A stretch of 64,000 bases of DNA from the NCBI GenBank assembly GCA_009841115.1, contig VXML01000046.1:1-64000 (forward strand). Direction: 5' to 3'. Of the stretch, positions 15,968 through 25,469 are shown in pieces. The notes beneath the pieces are model-generated. The model was given only the letters and a program-made list of their open reading frames with translations. It was not told where the DNA came from and did no database searches. The first letter of the stretch is position 1; every line of letters starts with the position of its first letter. Both the position numbers and the translations under genes were made by a program. Source of the stretch: Gemmatimonadota bacterium (GTDB lineage Bacteria > Latescibacterota > UBA2968 > UBA8231).

Positions 15968-17928
15968 TAGACCACGGCGAGGCTGCGTTCCTGCGCCCAT
16001 TGCCCGTGGTCGGTTTTGGCGCGCACCTGCACGACGTATATCCCGGGCGCGACGAGTTGGTCCTTGGCATCGCGCCCGTCCCACATTGCACGATGGCGAC
16101 CGTTGAGCTGTACACCGAGGGCTTGCCGCCACGTGGAGCGCCCGTCGAGCGTGTAAATTTCTAGCTCTACCTCGGCGGGGGCTAGCAAGCGGAACAAGTT
16201 GTACTGGATCGTTACGCGGTCGTTGATGCCGTCGCCCTGCGGGGTGAACGCGGTCGGCTGCACCTCTATAGCGCCCAACACTTCATCCAATGCCCCCCCA
16301 ACGGCGACCATGCGCAGTTGATTGGTGCCCAAAGCGTCGCTGGCGTCACCTCCTTCTACTTGCTGTGGCAGACTCTGCCCGGAGCGCGCGAATACCTCGG
16401 CTTGCACAGTACTCGAAGCCGTGTACATGATGGTTTCCAAATGTAAACGCAGCGTTTGCAGGCCTCCGTCGCGGATGGGTTCAGGCAGGTAGATCGCTAG
16501 GCCCTCGGGTTCGGCGATTACGCTGTCGGCAGCTACTGGCTGCAGGGGATTGCCCATCTCCAAACCGAGGAGGGTGCCCGCGCTAGGCAGGGTTAAACGC
16601 ACCGCGTCAAAACCGGCTTGTTCCGCTGCGAACTCGGCCCGCAGGTCGCAGATCAACTCGATCTTTTGCCCGGCTGGCACCTCGGCGATATGACCTGTGG
16701 GTTGTAGGTCACCGGTTGCGGCTACCTCGCCCACCACCCGTTCGGCCAGCAGCGGCGAATACTCAATTGCCAGCGAATCCAAGCGCGTAAATTCCCACAG
16801 CGTTTCAGTTGCTAGCGTCAGGCGCATCTGCAGGTAGCGGCCGCTCGGCACTCGGGGCAGTTCGCCGGAATGGCGCAGCGGTGGCGACCAAAAGCTCCAG
16901 TTGTCCGCATCGTCGATAATGGGGCCGCGCCAGCCTACGGCCGGGGGATCCCAAGGCCAGGTGCGCTGCTTGAGCCGTTCGTATGCGCTTTGCGTTACTT
17001 CCACGAGTTGGCCCATGTCGTCGTACCCGTGATAGCCAGTGGGGGTGGGGTCTAGGCCGGTCTTGATTTCTACTTGCGCGGATGTGGGTGCGTCGGGCGC
17101 AGCCGCGAGTTGGTCGCCTGCGCGCCGCCACTTGCTCGTGCCAAAGCGCACGCGCCCGATGTTGACCACTTGGCCGAGGTCGGCTACCTGAGACGTCCAG
17201 ATCGCTCGGGGCGGGAATCCCCGGCCGGATACCTCTAGCTCAGCCAAGGCGAACTTGTTGTAGAACCGGCCGATGTCTGGGAAGAAGTAGATGCGCAGAA
17301 AGCGCAGGTATTGCAGTGGGAACTCGATATGTACGACGGCTTCGGTGTTCAGATCGACGCTGGCTAGCAGGATGTCCAAGGGCCGGTAGTGAGTGCCCTC
17401 TTCCTTTGCGATGCTGGCCGGATCGAGGCTGCCGGAGAGCTCGTATTTGGCAAAGGCGAAGTTGGGGCGATACGGCTCTTGGGTGAGTGCGTCGCGGCCC
17501 TCGGGTGGATAGAAGGCAAAGCGATCCACTGGCACGGGCACGCCGAGGTCAATTGTGTAGAATTCGTTGGACTCGGAGTAGGTTTGCGCCGCAAAGAAGG
17601 TCGTGGGGTCGCCATCGACAAAGTCGCGTGGCTCAGCGCGTGGGCGGAGGTAATTGATGCCGCGCCAGATGCGGACATCCCCCAAGCGATACGTGGATTC
17701 TCCGGGGGATCGCCAGCGATACCAAGGCCCTAATTGGGGGAGCAAGTTCTCGCCGGGTTTGAGTTCGCGCGGCTGGAGTACGGACGGGTCGGTCGCGTCA
17801 TCTATCATCCTGTTTTGCCACGTCCACTCCGCCCACGGCTCCGCGCCGCCGAGGCGAAACTCATCTACTGCCCATGAACGCGCCGATAGACCGCTTAGCA
17901 TTAATGCAAGAGCGAACGCATATCGCAT
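15964..17928 (-). CDS. Secreted discoidin-like protein with FlgD/CHU_C-type C-terminal domain, copy 1
   Basis: A 654-residue exported protein with a signal peptide (MRYAFALALMLSGLSARSWA). Residues about 70-215 contain F5/8-type C (discoidin-like) features: FVDGDPTTFFAAQTYSES, YTIDLGVPVPVDRFAFYP and later YLRFLRIYFF. A second similar region follows around 250-420. The C-terminus from about residue 560 (AFTPQGDGINDRVTIQYN ... AMWDGRDAKDQLVAPGIYVV) is the Ig-like sorting/attachment type found in gliding and T9SS-like proteins, usually needed for surface delivery. A paralogue lies at 21562-23862 on the other strand. Function is probably surface glycan binding; no catalytic motif is seen. Confidence 0.7.
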   Translation of the reverse strand: MRYAFALALMLSGLSARSWAVDEFRLGGAEPWAEWTWQNRMIDDATDPSVLQPRELKPGENLLPQLGPWYRWRSPGESTYRLGDVRIWRGINYLRPRAEPRDFVDGDPTTFFAAQTYSESNEFYTIDLGVPVPVDRFAFYPPEGRDALTQEPYRPNFAFAKYELSGSLDPASIAKEEGTHYRPLDILLASVDLNTEAVVHIEFPLQYLRFLRIYFFPDIGRFYNKFALAELEVSGRGFPPRAIWTSQVADLGQVVNIGRVRFGTSKWRRAGDQLAAAPDAPTSAQVEIKTGLDPTPTGYHGYDDMGQLVEVTQSAYERLKQRTWPWDPPAVGWRGPIIDDADNWSFWSPPLRHSGELPRVPSGRYLQMRLTLATETLWEFTRLDSLAIEYSPLLAERVVGEVAATGDLQPTGHIAEVPAGQKIELICDLRAEFAAEQAGFDAVRLTLPSAGTLLGLEMGNPLQPVAADSVIAEPEGLAIYLPEPIRDGGLQTLRLHLETIMYTASSTVQAEVFARSGQSLPQQVEGGDASDALGTNQLRMVAVGGALDEVLGAIEVQPTAFTPQGDGINDRVTIQYNLFRLLAPAEVELEIYTLDGRSTWRQALGVQLNGRHRAMWDGRDAKDQLVAPGIYVVQVRAKTDHGQWAQERSLAVVY

Positions 17929-18081
17929 GGGGGACCTCTTGTGGAGATTTTCAGCAGCTTAGCGGCTCTAGTGGCCAACAGAAACTTCCCCTAACCACTA
18001 CCAGAACGGAGTCCCTGTGTCAATAAAAACTTCGTCGTTGTGCGGGAGTGCTCTATTAGATTCCCACGCGAGTGATTGACA

Positions 18082-19368
18082 CTAGCGCTCTGTTGCAAGA
18101 GAACGCGCTGGCCGTAGCCCGAAAAAAGCCGCCATGATCAATCCGCTCGCAATCCGCGAGGCGCAGGCCAAGCCAAAGACGGCCCCGTAGCCATAGTCGA
18201 GGATGAGTATGCCGCCGATGAGGCTGCCGAGGAAGTTCAGAAGTTGGAAGCCGCAGACGCGGAGGCCCTGGATTCGCGCCCAGAAGCGTCGGGGCAGTAC
18301 TTGGGTGGAAAAGTGCTGGTCGGACGGATTGTCGATGACTTCGCCGATGCGCACGAGCAGGAACATGGGTATAGCCAACGGCAGACTGATAAAGGCCCCC
18401 ATGATCCCGAGGGCACTGCCGCCCATAATGCGGGACGGGAGAATGGTCAGCGTCGGCCCGAAGCGGCGCACCAGCGTCGGTGCGGCGAAGGTCGCTGGTA
18501 GGCCGGCGAGTTGGCTGAGGAAGAAGATTGCGCCGATGGCAGCCGGGCCGACACCCAGTTCGGCCTCGAAGAACACGTTGAAGAAAGGATACGTCAGTCC
18601 CATAGAGAAGCCCCGCGTGCCACTCAAGGCGGTAATAGCGGCAAAGACGCGCCACGGAGAGGCCATTGGCTCGGTCTCGTCCGGCGACTTTCGAGCTTCG
18701 GCGTGCTCAGGGCGACGCCGGGTTGGCGCGGGTGCTTTTTCGCGGTGGGTTTGACCGGATGCGTACAACAGCGGCACGACGGCGATGAGCGAACACGCCG
18801 CGCCGAAAAACAGCGCGTAGCGGAAGGGCTCCGGAACCTCGGTGGAAAGGCCGAGGAAATAGCCCATGACTCCGGGCATGAAGCCGCCGATTAGGCTCAA
18901 AAGCATGCGAACCACTATTTGCAGAGCCGACCAGATGGCGAGGGCTTCGGCGCGGCGCGCGGGGTGGGCATTGTCCGAGAGGAAGGGCACGTGGTTGACC
19001 CAGACGAAGGCCATGGCCACGCCGCCGACAAACGAGAATGCCAGCAGTGCGCCCGGCGACGTGGTCAAGCACAGGCCCAACTGGGAGATGGCCAGCAGCA
19101 GGCCCGAGGCTATGAGGAAGGGTTTACGGCCGAGGCGGTCGCTCAGGATGCCGGTGGGCAGTGCTAGCAGGCCACTCGCCAGCGGTGCCATGCTGGCGAC
19201 TTGGCCGATGAAATCCTCTTGGTAGCTGAGGCGCAGGAGATAGAGATTGTACAGCAGGGAAAAGAGCGCCATGCCGGCGTTGATCGAGGTGCCAAAAGCG
19301 AAAAACAGCCGGACATTGCGGTTGAATTCCCGCAGCCGAAAGCGGCTTAAGACGTGGCCGACGGGCAT
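18082..19368 (-). CDS. Major facilitator superfamily transporter
   Basis: A 428-residue membrane protein with about 12 hydrophobic segments in two halves, separated by a charged loop near residues 210-240 (REKAPAPTRRRPEHAEARK). The MFS signature between helices 2 and 3 is visible as GILSDRLGRKPFLIASG (residues about 73-89). The substrate is not evident. It begins 22 bp before the end of the upstream peptidase-like gene, so the two are translationally coupled. Together with the PhyH oxygenase they form a three-gene leftward operon, possibly importing or exporting the compound these enzymes modify. Confidence 0.85.
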   Translation of the reverse strand: MPVGHVLSRFRLREFNRNVRLFFAFGTSINAGMALFSLLYNLYLLRLSYQEDFIGQVASMAPLASGLLALPTGILSDRLGRKPFLIASGLLLAISQLGLCLTTSPGALLAFSFVGGVAMAFVWVNHVPFLSDNAHPARRAEALAIWSALQIVVRMLLSLIGGFMPGVMGYFLGLSTEVPEPFRYALFFGAACSLIAVVPLLYASGQTHREKAPAPTRRRPEHAEARKSPDETEPMASPWRVFAAITALSGTRGFSMGLTYPFFNVFFEAELGVGPAAIGAIFFLSQLAGLPATFAAPTLVRRFGPTLTILPSRIMGGSALGIMGAFISLPLAIPMFLLVRIGEVIDNPSDQHFSTQVLPRRFWARIQGLRVCGFQLLNFLGSLIGGILILDYGYGAVFGLACASRIASGLIMAAFFGLRPARSLATER

Positions 19369-20375
19369 CCGGCGTGGCGCTCTGCAAACACCTCTACGGC
19401 CTTTTTCGCCGCTAGCTTGGAGGCATGGACTCGGTCGGCAAAGCTCAATGCCATGCCGGTCTCAATGGTAAAAGCGGGACCGTAGGTATGGGCCGCGAAG
19501 TCGGCGAGGTTAAGTCCTTCGCCGCGCTGGGCTGCGTTGAGCCAGAAGACCCCGTGCGGCCCTCGGGTAAAAAACGATCCAGGCAAATAGTCGGCCGGGG
19601 GCAGGGCTGCTCCCGACGCGGCGACTGCGGCGATCATGGCGTCGGCCATGCGCTCTTCCCACTCTTGGTCGCTGGGAGTGCGCTGGTGCCGCGCCGAAAA
19701 CCAGAAGAAGTCGCCCCCGTGCTCGTGGAGGTCCAGCGTCAAGCCGGGCTGAATGGCGGCCATCAGGTCGCGGGTGCAGCGCGACTCGACGGGTGCCCAA
19801 GAGGTGTCGTGGAAGCGGTTGAGGTGGAGGACTTCGCCAGCGGGGTCAATTATTAGTGTGTACGCGCGTTCGACGCCGGGATTGCTGGCGGGGAAATAGA
19901 GCCGACGGCCCTTGAGTGCTTCGATCCAAGTCGCCACAGGTCGGTTGTACAGGTTGCGGGTCGCGTAACCATATTCGCCGATGAGGGCTACTACGGTATC
20001 GCCTTCTTCATAGAGGACTTCGCCGCGCTTTTTGAGTAAGGGGGCGACGTCGTCGATGCCGCCGAGGTTTGGGGCTTCGTCTAGGCTTAGGCCGAGGGCG
20101 TAGGCGAGGCCGTTCATGCCGATGGGGTCTCGGTTGGGAATGGTGTAGAGCTGGTGCTCGGTCTCGATCTCGTCGATGAGGGCACAGGCCGCGCTGACGC
20201 CGGCTTGTTCGGTGGCGTGGCTGCCGGCGCTGATGAAAATGGCCGGTGTTTTGTCGCCGCCGCTTTTGACCGCGACAATGGGCTGGCCGTCGGGTGAGCG
20301 GCTGAGGATCTGTGGAGTGTGGCCGTTGTCCTGGATACAGGTGAGTAAGTCGGCGTAGCTGTCGAATGGCTGCAT
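19347..20375 (-). CDS. M14-family-like zinc carboxypeptidase/deacylase
   Basis: A 342-residue protein starting MQPFDSYADLLTCIQDNG; this ATG follows the upstream stop by 5 bp. Zinc-site features are GSHATEQAG (H-x-x-E, residues about 53-56) and later LDLHEHGGDFFW, where a His completes the site. A late ETG (FTIETGMAL) supplies the probable catalytic Glu. The order fits M14 carboxypeptidase/succinylglutamate desuccinylase-like enzymes, which release terminal amino acids or acyl groups. There is no signal peptide, so it probably acts in the cytoplasm. Substrate unknown; context is a PhyH oxygenase and an MFS carrier. Confidence 0.65.
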   Translation of the reverse strand: MQPFDSYADLLTCIQDNGHTPQILSRSPDGQPIVAVKSGGDKTPAIFISAGSHATEQAGVSAACALIDEIETEHQLYTIPNRDPIGMNGLAYALGLSLDEAPNLGGIDDVAPLLKKRGEVLYEEGDTVVALIGEYGYATRNLYNRPVATWIEALKGRRLYFPASNPGVERAYTLIIDPAGEVLHLNRFHDTSWAPVESRCTRDLMAAIQPGLTLDLHEHGGDFFWFSARHQRTPSDQEWEERMADAMIAAVAASGAALPPADYLPGSFFTRGPHGVFWLNAAQRGEGLNLADFAAHTYGPAFTIETGMALSFADRVHASKLAAKKAVEVFAERHAGCPSATS

Positions 20376-20380
20376 GGCGT

Positions 20381-21394
20381 TTAGGCGCACAGGGGATGCG
20401 CCATTTCCATTTGCTCGCGGCGGAAGGGGACGTCGATCTGGCCGTCTTGGTTGATGGTTGCCATTCTGGCCCGCGCCTCCAGCCACAGTCGGTGCCACTC
20501 GGCTGGGTCGCGTAACTCGCTGTCTGGGTCGCGGCGGCTGCGCGCCACGAATCCGGGGAAAGCGATGCGCCCGGTGGGCTGGTCGGTGGGATTGTAGCGC
20601 AGGTCAAAGCTCCAGCGGACCTCGTCGCTGACGTTGGGATAGGAGCCGTGGACGGTCTGCTTGTGGACGCAGATGACGTCGCCGCGCTCGACCGGTAGGG
20701 GGATGGCCCGATCGGCCGCGAAGAGCTTTTCCGGGACTTGGGTTGCGCCGGCGAATTGGGATGCGTTGTCCATGTAGTTGGGGCAGTGCGGCAGCAGCCC
20801 GTTTTTGTGCGAGCCGGGCGCGACCATCAGCGGCCCCTTCTCGATGGGCGTGTCTTGGAGCGAGAACCACACAGTCAGCATCTGCGTATCGTCCGCTTCT
20901 TCGGTTACGACGCCGTGGTCTTGGTGCCATTGGGTAGCGCCGAGGACAGCGTTGCCGAACTGGTTTTTGGGCAGATGATGCTCGGGCGGCTTGATGCGCA
21001 CGTGCTGGACCGGGTTGGAGTAGATCTCCGGGCCAATCAGCGACTCGACGACGTCGAGCAGGTTTGGGTCGGTGAAGGCGCGGAAGACGGCTGGCCCGGC
21101 CCAGAAGGGGGTATCGGGCTGGACGTTTTGGAAGGGCAGAGAGAAGTCGAAGAACTGGCTGTGGATGCGGCCAGTTTCAACGCAGATCTGGATGTAGCGG
21201 TCGCCAAACTCGAGCTCGTCGTAGCGCGAGGTGATTTCGCCTTGAGCGTAGAGATCGTCGGCCAAGCTGTCGAGGACGGTGGCGTATTCGTCGATGACCG
21301 GGTCGAGGGTGGTGACTGGGTCGAGGACGCTTTTGACGACGACGTAGCCTTCGCTAGCGAAGTGGTCGAGTTGGCTGGGGGTGAGCGCGGGCAT
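20381..21394 (-). CDS. Phytanoyl-CoA dioxygenase (PhyH)-family oxygenase
   Basis: A 337-residue member of the Fe(II)/2-oxoglutarate oxygenases. The ATG at 21394 has GGAGG 7-11 bp upstream. The iron-binding triad is visible as H-x-D in QWHQDHGVV and the distal His in VHKQTVHGSYPN; the Arg that holds 2-oxoglutarate is probably in RWSFDLRYNP. Family members hydroxylate diverse small molecules, and the substrate is unknown here. It is the first gene of a three-gene leftward operon and is divergent from the secreted protein gene at 21562, so both promoters lie in 21395-21561. Confidence 0.85.
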   Translation of the reverse strand: MPALTPSQLDHFASEGYVVVKSVLDPVTTLDPVIDEYATVLDSLADDLYAQGEITSRYDELEFGDRYIQICVETGRIHSQFFDFSLPFQNVQPDTPFWAGPAVFRAFTDPNLLDVVESLIGPEIYSNPVQHVRIKPPEHHLPKNQFGNAVLGATQWHQDHGVVTEEADDTQMLTVWFSLQDTPIEKGPLMVAPGSHKNGLLPHCPNYMDNASQFAGATQVPEKLFAADRAIPLPVERGDVICVHKQTVHGSYPNVSDEVRWSFDLRYNPTDQPTGRIAFPGFVARSRRDPDSELRDPAEWHRLWLEARARMATINQDGQIDVPFRREQMEMAHPLCA

Positions 21395-21561
21395 GGTTTT
21401 CCTCCGATGGGTGCGCGGTTGGTGGGCGACGCGTGCGTTGTCTCTACAATAACAAGGGCCATGTATAAGAGGCAAGCGCGGATTGGATGGAGAAGTGCGA
21501 TTCGATATACTATGACTTCGCGTCGCTTGTAGCCGAGGCGACCGATGTCATAGGAGACACC

Positions 21562-23862
21562 ATGGCTTACAAAGTATTCCTCCACGCCAGCATCGCTATA
21601 CTCTGTCTAGCCGGTTCACTCGCCGCCGAGCAGCTCCGCTTTGACGCGGTTGATGAGTGGCGGACTTGGCGCTTGCCTCTGGGGATTGTTGAGCTCGACG
21701 ACGCTGGGGTGATCCGCCCGGTCAAAATCCGCAAAGACGTTGATCCCGTGCGCGATGCTGCGGCCTTTGGCGGTGGGGTTCGCGCGGCTGGCTCCAATGC
21801 GCTGGCTGCGGCGCGGGCCATTGATGGTGATCGACTGACCGGTTGGAGTCCCGACTTGGCCGACGACTTAGACGATTGGTGGATCGAGATCGACTTGGGA
21901 CGAGCCGTGGCCGCGCGCAGGGTGGCGCTGACCTTTTTGGAGAGTGCGCCGCCGTGCGCGCTGTTCGACGTGTTGCTTTCTACTGGGGAGCCAGCCATTG
22001 ACGTGGTCGGCAATCCCATTGAAGGCAGCCTCGTGTACCGCGTGAAAGAGCGCTTCAAGGAAAATCAGCGGCAGCAGATCGCGTTGGACCTGGACCCAGT
22101 ACGCGATCCGTTTGTGCAATTTATCCGCGTCGAAATGCTCGACTGTGGATCTGGAGCCGCGCTGGCCGAAGTAGAGGTTGAAGCCATCGGCGACAATCTC
22201 TCCTTAGATCTGGCGGCCAAAGGTGGGGACTTGGAGATCATCGTCGATATCGACGGTTTTGGCGACGCTGCGTCGTTTGCCAACTCGCTGCCGCTGGCCG
22301 ACGGTCGGTTTTCCCTGTGGACGGAAAATCGCCGCATCAACCGCCCGGTTGATGTGATCTCGCGCATGACCTTGGACTTGGGCGCGGTTTATTGGGTGGA
22401 TTTGGTGCGCATCGTGGGGAATTTTTTGTCGCGGCCTGGACAGTTCCGATTCAACTTCGACCGCTATGAGGTGCTAACCTCGGATGGGTCGCTGGCGCCG
22501 AATGGCACGCGCATCTGGCACCGGCAATTCGCGGGTAAAGCTACGACATCCAATCGCCAGCTCGGGATCGCCAATCACCACTTTGCGCCGATCAGGACGC
22601 GCTACGTGCGGGTCGAATGGGTGTTTTGGGACGCGGCCTGCGCGGCCGCTTGTGTGGGCTGCGGCATTGTGCCGCCCTGCCAGTTTTGGGGTGGCACGCG
22701 CGAGTTGCAGATCTTTGGCGAGGGCCATCCGCAGCGGGTGATGTTGGCCTCGCCTCTGATCGATCTTGGCGGCGACAAGCAGGTACACGCGATTCGCTGG
22801 CGGGCTGACGCGCCGGCTGGGACGCGAGTGGAGGTGCGCAGCCGCACGGGCAATGACCTGCAAATGGACATCACCTATCACGACAAAAACGGCCGGGTCG
22901 TCACCGAGCGGAAGTACAACAAGCTCATCCCGTCCTTTAAGGGCCGGATCGACACTGCGCTGTCGCCGGGGGCCAATTGGAGTCCGTGGAGCAAGCTGTA
23001 CTTGCAGCCGGGCGAGCCGTTTGCGTCGCCTTCGCCGCGGCAATACGCCGAGTTGGATGTCGCCTTGGTGTCCGAGCAGCCGGATGCGGGGGCGGCCTTA
23101 GATTGGTTGGAGATCGATTTCGGTGATCCGGTGGCGCAAGAAGTGGTGGGGGAGATCTTCCCAGTCGAAGTGCAGCCTGGGGAGCGGACCGAGTTTGCTT
23201 ATTACATTCGTCCGCAGCGGGTGGCGGGTCGCGGTTTTGACCACTTGGAGGTGGAGAGTTCCGCGCCGATTGAGTTTGTCGAGGTGTTGGTGGAGGGCGA
23301 GGTAGTGGAGGCGACGGCTGAGCCGACGGAAGGGGGAGTGGCCATCACCTTGGCCGCGCCGGTTAAGAGCCGTCAGCTAGTGGAGCTGCGCTTTGCCGGA
23401 ACCGTGTTTGTCGATGCCACGCGCTTTGACGCCTTTATCGCCCAAGGCTCTGCCGACGCGCTGCTGCGACAGCGGGTGGATGTGGGCGACGCGTACGCAG
23501 AAGTCGCCAGCAGTACAAATGCCGTGCGCTTGCCCGTGGGAGCGCGGTTGCTGGCTAATGTGGCGATGGGGCCGCTGGTGTTGACGCCCAATGGCGATGG
23601 GGTCAACGACGCGTTGCGAGTGGAATTCGACTTGGTCAATGTCTTGGCCGCGCGGTGGATCGGCTTGCGAATTTTCGATCTTGCGGGGCGATTGGTGTGG
23701 GTGCGGGAAGAAGAGGGCAAGGCTGGTGGTCGGGTTTGGGTATGGGATGGCCGGGGGAGTTGGGGGGCGCAGGTAACGCCAGGGCTGTACGTGGCGGAAT
23801 TGCGCGTTGAAGGAGACGAGGGAAGCTACAGTCGGCGGCGCGTGGTCGCGGTGGCGTACTAG
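21562..23862 (+). CDS. Secreted discoidin-like protein with FlgD/CHU_C-type C-terminal domain, copy 2
   Basis: A 766-residue paralogue of the 15964-17928 protein. The ATG at 21562 (MAYKVFLHASIAILCLAGSLA) gives a signal peptide and has TAGGAGA 5-11 bp upstream. Discoidin-like regions lie around residues 75-190 (AARAIDGDRLTGWSPD, WWIEIDLGRAV) and 250-400. A Cys-rich loop (DAACAAACVGCGIVPPC) near residue 360 is unusual. The C-terminus (VLTPNGDGVNDALRVEF ... VWDGRGSWGAQVTPGLYVAEL) is the same Ig-like export domain, and both paralogues end in a similar V-A-V-x-Y peptide. Likely surface-exposed glycan binding. Confidence 0.7.
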   Translation: MAYKVFLHASIAILCLAGSLAAEQLRFDAVDEWRTWRLPLGIVELDDAGVIRPVKIRKDVDPVRDAAAFGGGVRAAGSNALAAARAIDGDRLTGWSPDLADDLDDWWIEIDLGRAVAARRVALTFLESAPPCALFDVLLSTGEPAIDVVGNPIEGSLVYRVKERFKENQRQQIALDLDPVRDPFVQFIRVEMLDCGSGAALAEVEVEAIGDNLSLDLAAKGGDLEIIVDIDGFGDAASFANSLPLADGRFSLWTENRRINRPVDVISRMTLDLGAVYWVDLVRIVGNFLSRPGQFRFNFDRYEVLTSDGSLAPNGTRIWHRQFAGKATTSNRQLGIANHHFAPIRTRYVRVEWVFWDAACAAACVGCGIVPPCQFWGGTRELQIFGEGHPQRVMLASPLIDLGGDKQVHAIRWRADAPAGTRVEVRSRTGNDLQMDITYHDKNGRVVTERKYNKLIPSFKGRIDTALSPGANWSPWSKLYLQPGEPFASPSPRQYAELDVALVSEQPDAGAALDWLEIDFGDPVAQEVVGEIFPVEVQPGERTEFAYYIRPQRVAGRGFDHLEVESSAPIEFVEVLVEGEVVEATAEPTEGGVAITLAAPVKSRQLVELRFAGTVFVDATRFDAFIAQGSADALLRQRVDVGDAYAEVASSTNAVRLPVGARLLANVAMGPLVLTPNGDGVNDALRVEFDLVNVLAARWIGLRIFDLAGRLVWVREEEGKAGGRVWVWDGRGSWGAQVTPGLYVAELRVEGDEGSYSRRRVVAVAY

Positions 23863-23938
23863 CGCTTAGGGGGCACTGCGGTTGAAAACGCCATAGAGGG
23901 TTGAACCTTACCACCGTGTCCCGGCGCGCGGCAATCAC

Positions 23939-24979
23939 CTAGGGCGAAGGCTCTTTTAAGCTACCCCACGAAATGGGCGCGACATTCGTCTGTCCTGCCA
24001 GATAAATGCCGGAGCCGATGACGGCCTTCTGCTCCGAGTTGGCCACCGAGAAGCCCACCGCGTAACCGAGCTTCGGCGAACCGGTGTCCTCGTCTCCCTC
24101 GATGGTTGGGTCGTCGTAGTAATACTCCAAGAACTTCCGACCCTCGCGCCGCGCACCTTGGATCAGCTCCTCGGCGAACCGCACCCCGTTGATGTCCGTC
24201 CTCGTCAGGTCTGTTTCCTTGCCTTCGCGGAATGGCTCGGTTGCGTGAAACAGGATGATGCCCGCGCCACTGACGACCCACAAGTAGATGGAGCCTGATT
24301 TCCAATCCCCTCCCTCCACCCGGAAGGCGTTTCTGATCCCGGTGAGGGCGCTGTAGCCTTCGGACTCGACGGCTTCGCGGTACACCTTGGCCGCTTCCTC
24401 GACGAAGGTGATGAGTGTCTCGCGGTCCACGACCTGCGATGCGGTGACGGCGGGCTTCGGCAGATCATCCGCGACCTGGATTGGGACATGGGAGACGTCC
24501 TGCGAGTAGCCGCCGACCAGCACGAATTGTCTTGCGGTGATCCCGGAGGTGTATTCGACCGCGTATGCCGTCTTCAGCCCCCCGTCGTAGTATTCGACGA
24601 AACCGCCGCCTCGGGCAGCGGCCGCGAGGAGTTCCTCGACGACCTTGGTTCCGCGTTCGTCCTCGACGCCGATCAGATTCTTACTCTCCGCCGTGCGATC
24701 GTTCCCGTGGATAAACGGTTCCCCGCTCTTGAGGAAGATGATGAGGAACATCAATCCGGACTTCCAGCGGCCCTCCGTTCTCAGCCTATCCCTGAGCTTT
24801 GCTCCTTCGTTTACGTCCGTGATCGCCTCGATTTCCGCCTTCGCCCCTTCGACGAAGGCCTTGAGGGTTTCATTGTCCACGACTTGGTCGGCAGTCGTCT
24901 GGGCCTTGGCAGTTCCGCTCGCCAACATGACCAATGCCAGAACGGCAAGGGCCGGCGCTGCCTTGAGGTTAAGTCGCAT
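23939..24979 (-). CDS. Exported protein with two tandem Cache-like domains
   Basis: A 346-residue protein. The start at 24979 (MRLNLKAAPALAVLALVM) has AGGGG upstream and gives a clean signal peptide ending near SGTAKA. Two homologous halves follow, each opening with a similar phrase (ADQVVDNETLKAFVEGA and ASQVVDRETLITFVEEA) and each containing a ligand-pocket-like stretch (EPFIHGND.., EPFREGKE..) and an FVEYYDGG/FLEYYYDD motif, as in single Cache domains. No signalling domain or membrane anchor follows, so this looks like a free periplasmic ligand-binding protein. Its promoter region shares a 40-bp element with vapBC. Confidence 0.7.
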   Translation of the reverse strand: MRLNLKAAPALAVLALVMLASGTAKAQTTADQVVDNETLKAFVEGAKAEIEAITDVNEGAKLRDRLRTEGRWKSGLMFLIIFLKSGEPFIHGNDRTAESKNLIGVEDERGTKVVEELLAAAARGGGFVEYYDGGLKTAYAVEYTSGITARQFVLVGGYSQDVSHVPIQVADDLPKPAVTASQVVDRETLITFVEEAAKVYREAVESEGYSALTGIRNAFRVEGGDWKSGSIYLWVVSGAGIILFHATEPFREGKETDLTRTDINGVRFAEELIQGARREGRKFLEYYYDDPTIEGDEDTGSPKLGYAVGFSVANSEQKAVIGSGIYLAGQTNVAPISWGSLKEPSP

Positions 24980-25009
24980 CGCATTCCCCTTCATGGTGTA
25001 ACGGGTTAT

Positions 25010-25049
25010 TATGAATTTCGGATTCATAAAATTATACCAATGTATCACG
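25010..25049 (-). promoter_or_regulatory. Promoter/operator element upstream of the Cache-protein gene
   Basis: Contains the inverted repeat TATGAAT-N5-ATTCATA (25010-25028) and, on the minus strand just upstream of it, a perfect TATAAT -10 box (25036-25031). It matches the vapBC promoter/operator at 25692-25731 in 36 of 40 positions and has the same orientation and the same place relative to the gene it precedes. Confidence 0.7.
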
Positions 25050-25073
25050 TATATCACGATATGTGCAAATACC

Positions 25074-25469
25074 TTACCCGCTATGCAATTCCGGGAAGTA
25101 AGTTGCGTAGAAGCCGCGGTTCCGGGTGAGAAAGGTTTCGGCTTTAACAACTGCGTGGGCACCGATCAGAAAATCGGTAATAATCCGATCTCTGGGCCCG
25201 CCGGCCTGCCGGTAGCGCAACCAGCGCTGCCCGGCTTCGTAAGCAATATCGGTATCGATGGGTGAGATCGTCGCACTGATCTCCCGCAGTGCTCCGTCGA
25301 GCGTGGCCCGGTCATCAAACGCTGGAACGAGTTCTGCATAGACTATGTCACAGATGAGAATGGCCCCTCTGTCGTAGGCATTCCGCAGCAACGCCTTCGA
25401 CCGGGGGCCGTGCTGATCGTCGGCGAGAAATACGTCCAATAGGACGCTCGTGTCGACGGCGGTGATCAT
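25074..25469 (-). CDS. VapC-like PIN-domain ribonuclease toxin
   Basis: A 131-residue PIN domain. The acidic catalytic residues are at the expected places: Asp6 (MITAVDTSVLLDVF), Glu in DIVYAELVPAF, Asp in RDRIITDFLIGAHA and the C-terminal Arg/Asn pair in LTRNRGFYATYF. VapC toxins cut tRNA or rRNA in a sequence-specific way. Its ATG overlaps the antitoxin stop by 4 bp. The 3' end lies 95 bp from the start of the Cache-protein gene, which is read in the same direction. Confidence 0.9.
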   Translation of the reverse strand: MITAVDTSVLLDVFLADDQHGPRSKALLRNAYDRGAILICDIVYAELVPAFDDRATLDGALREISATISPIDTDIAYEAGQRWLRYRQAGGPRDRIITDFLIGAHAVVKAETFLTRNRGFYATYFPELHSG

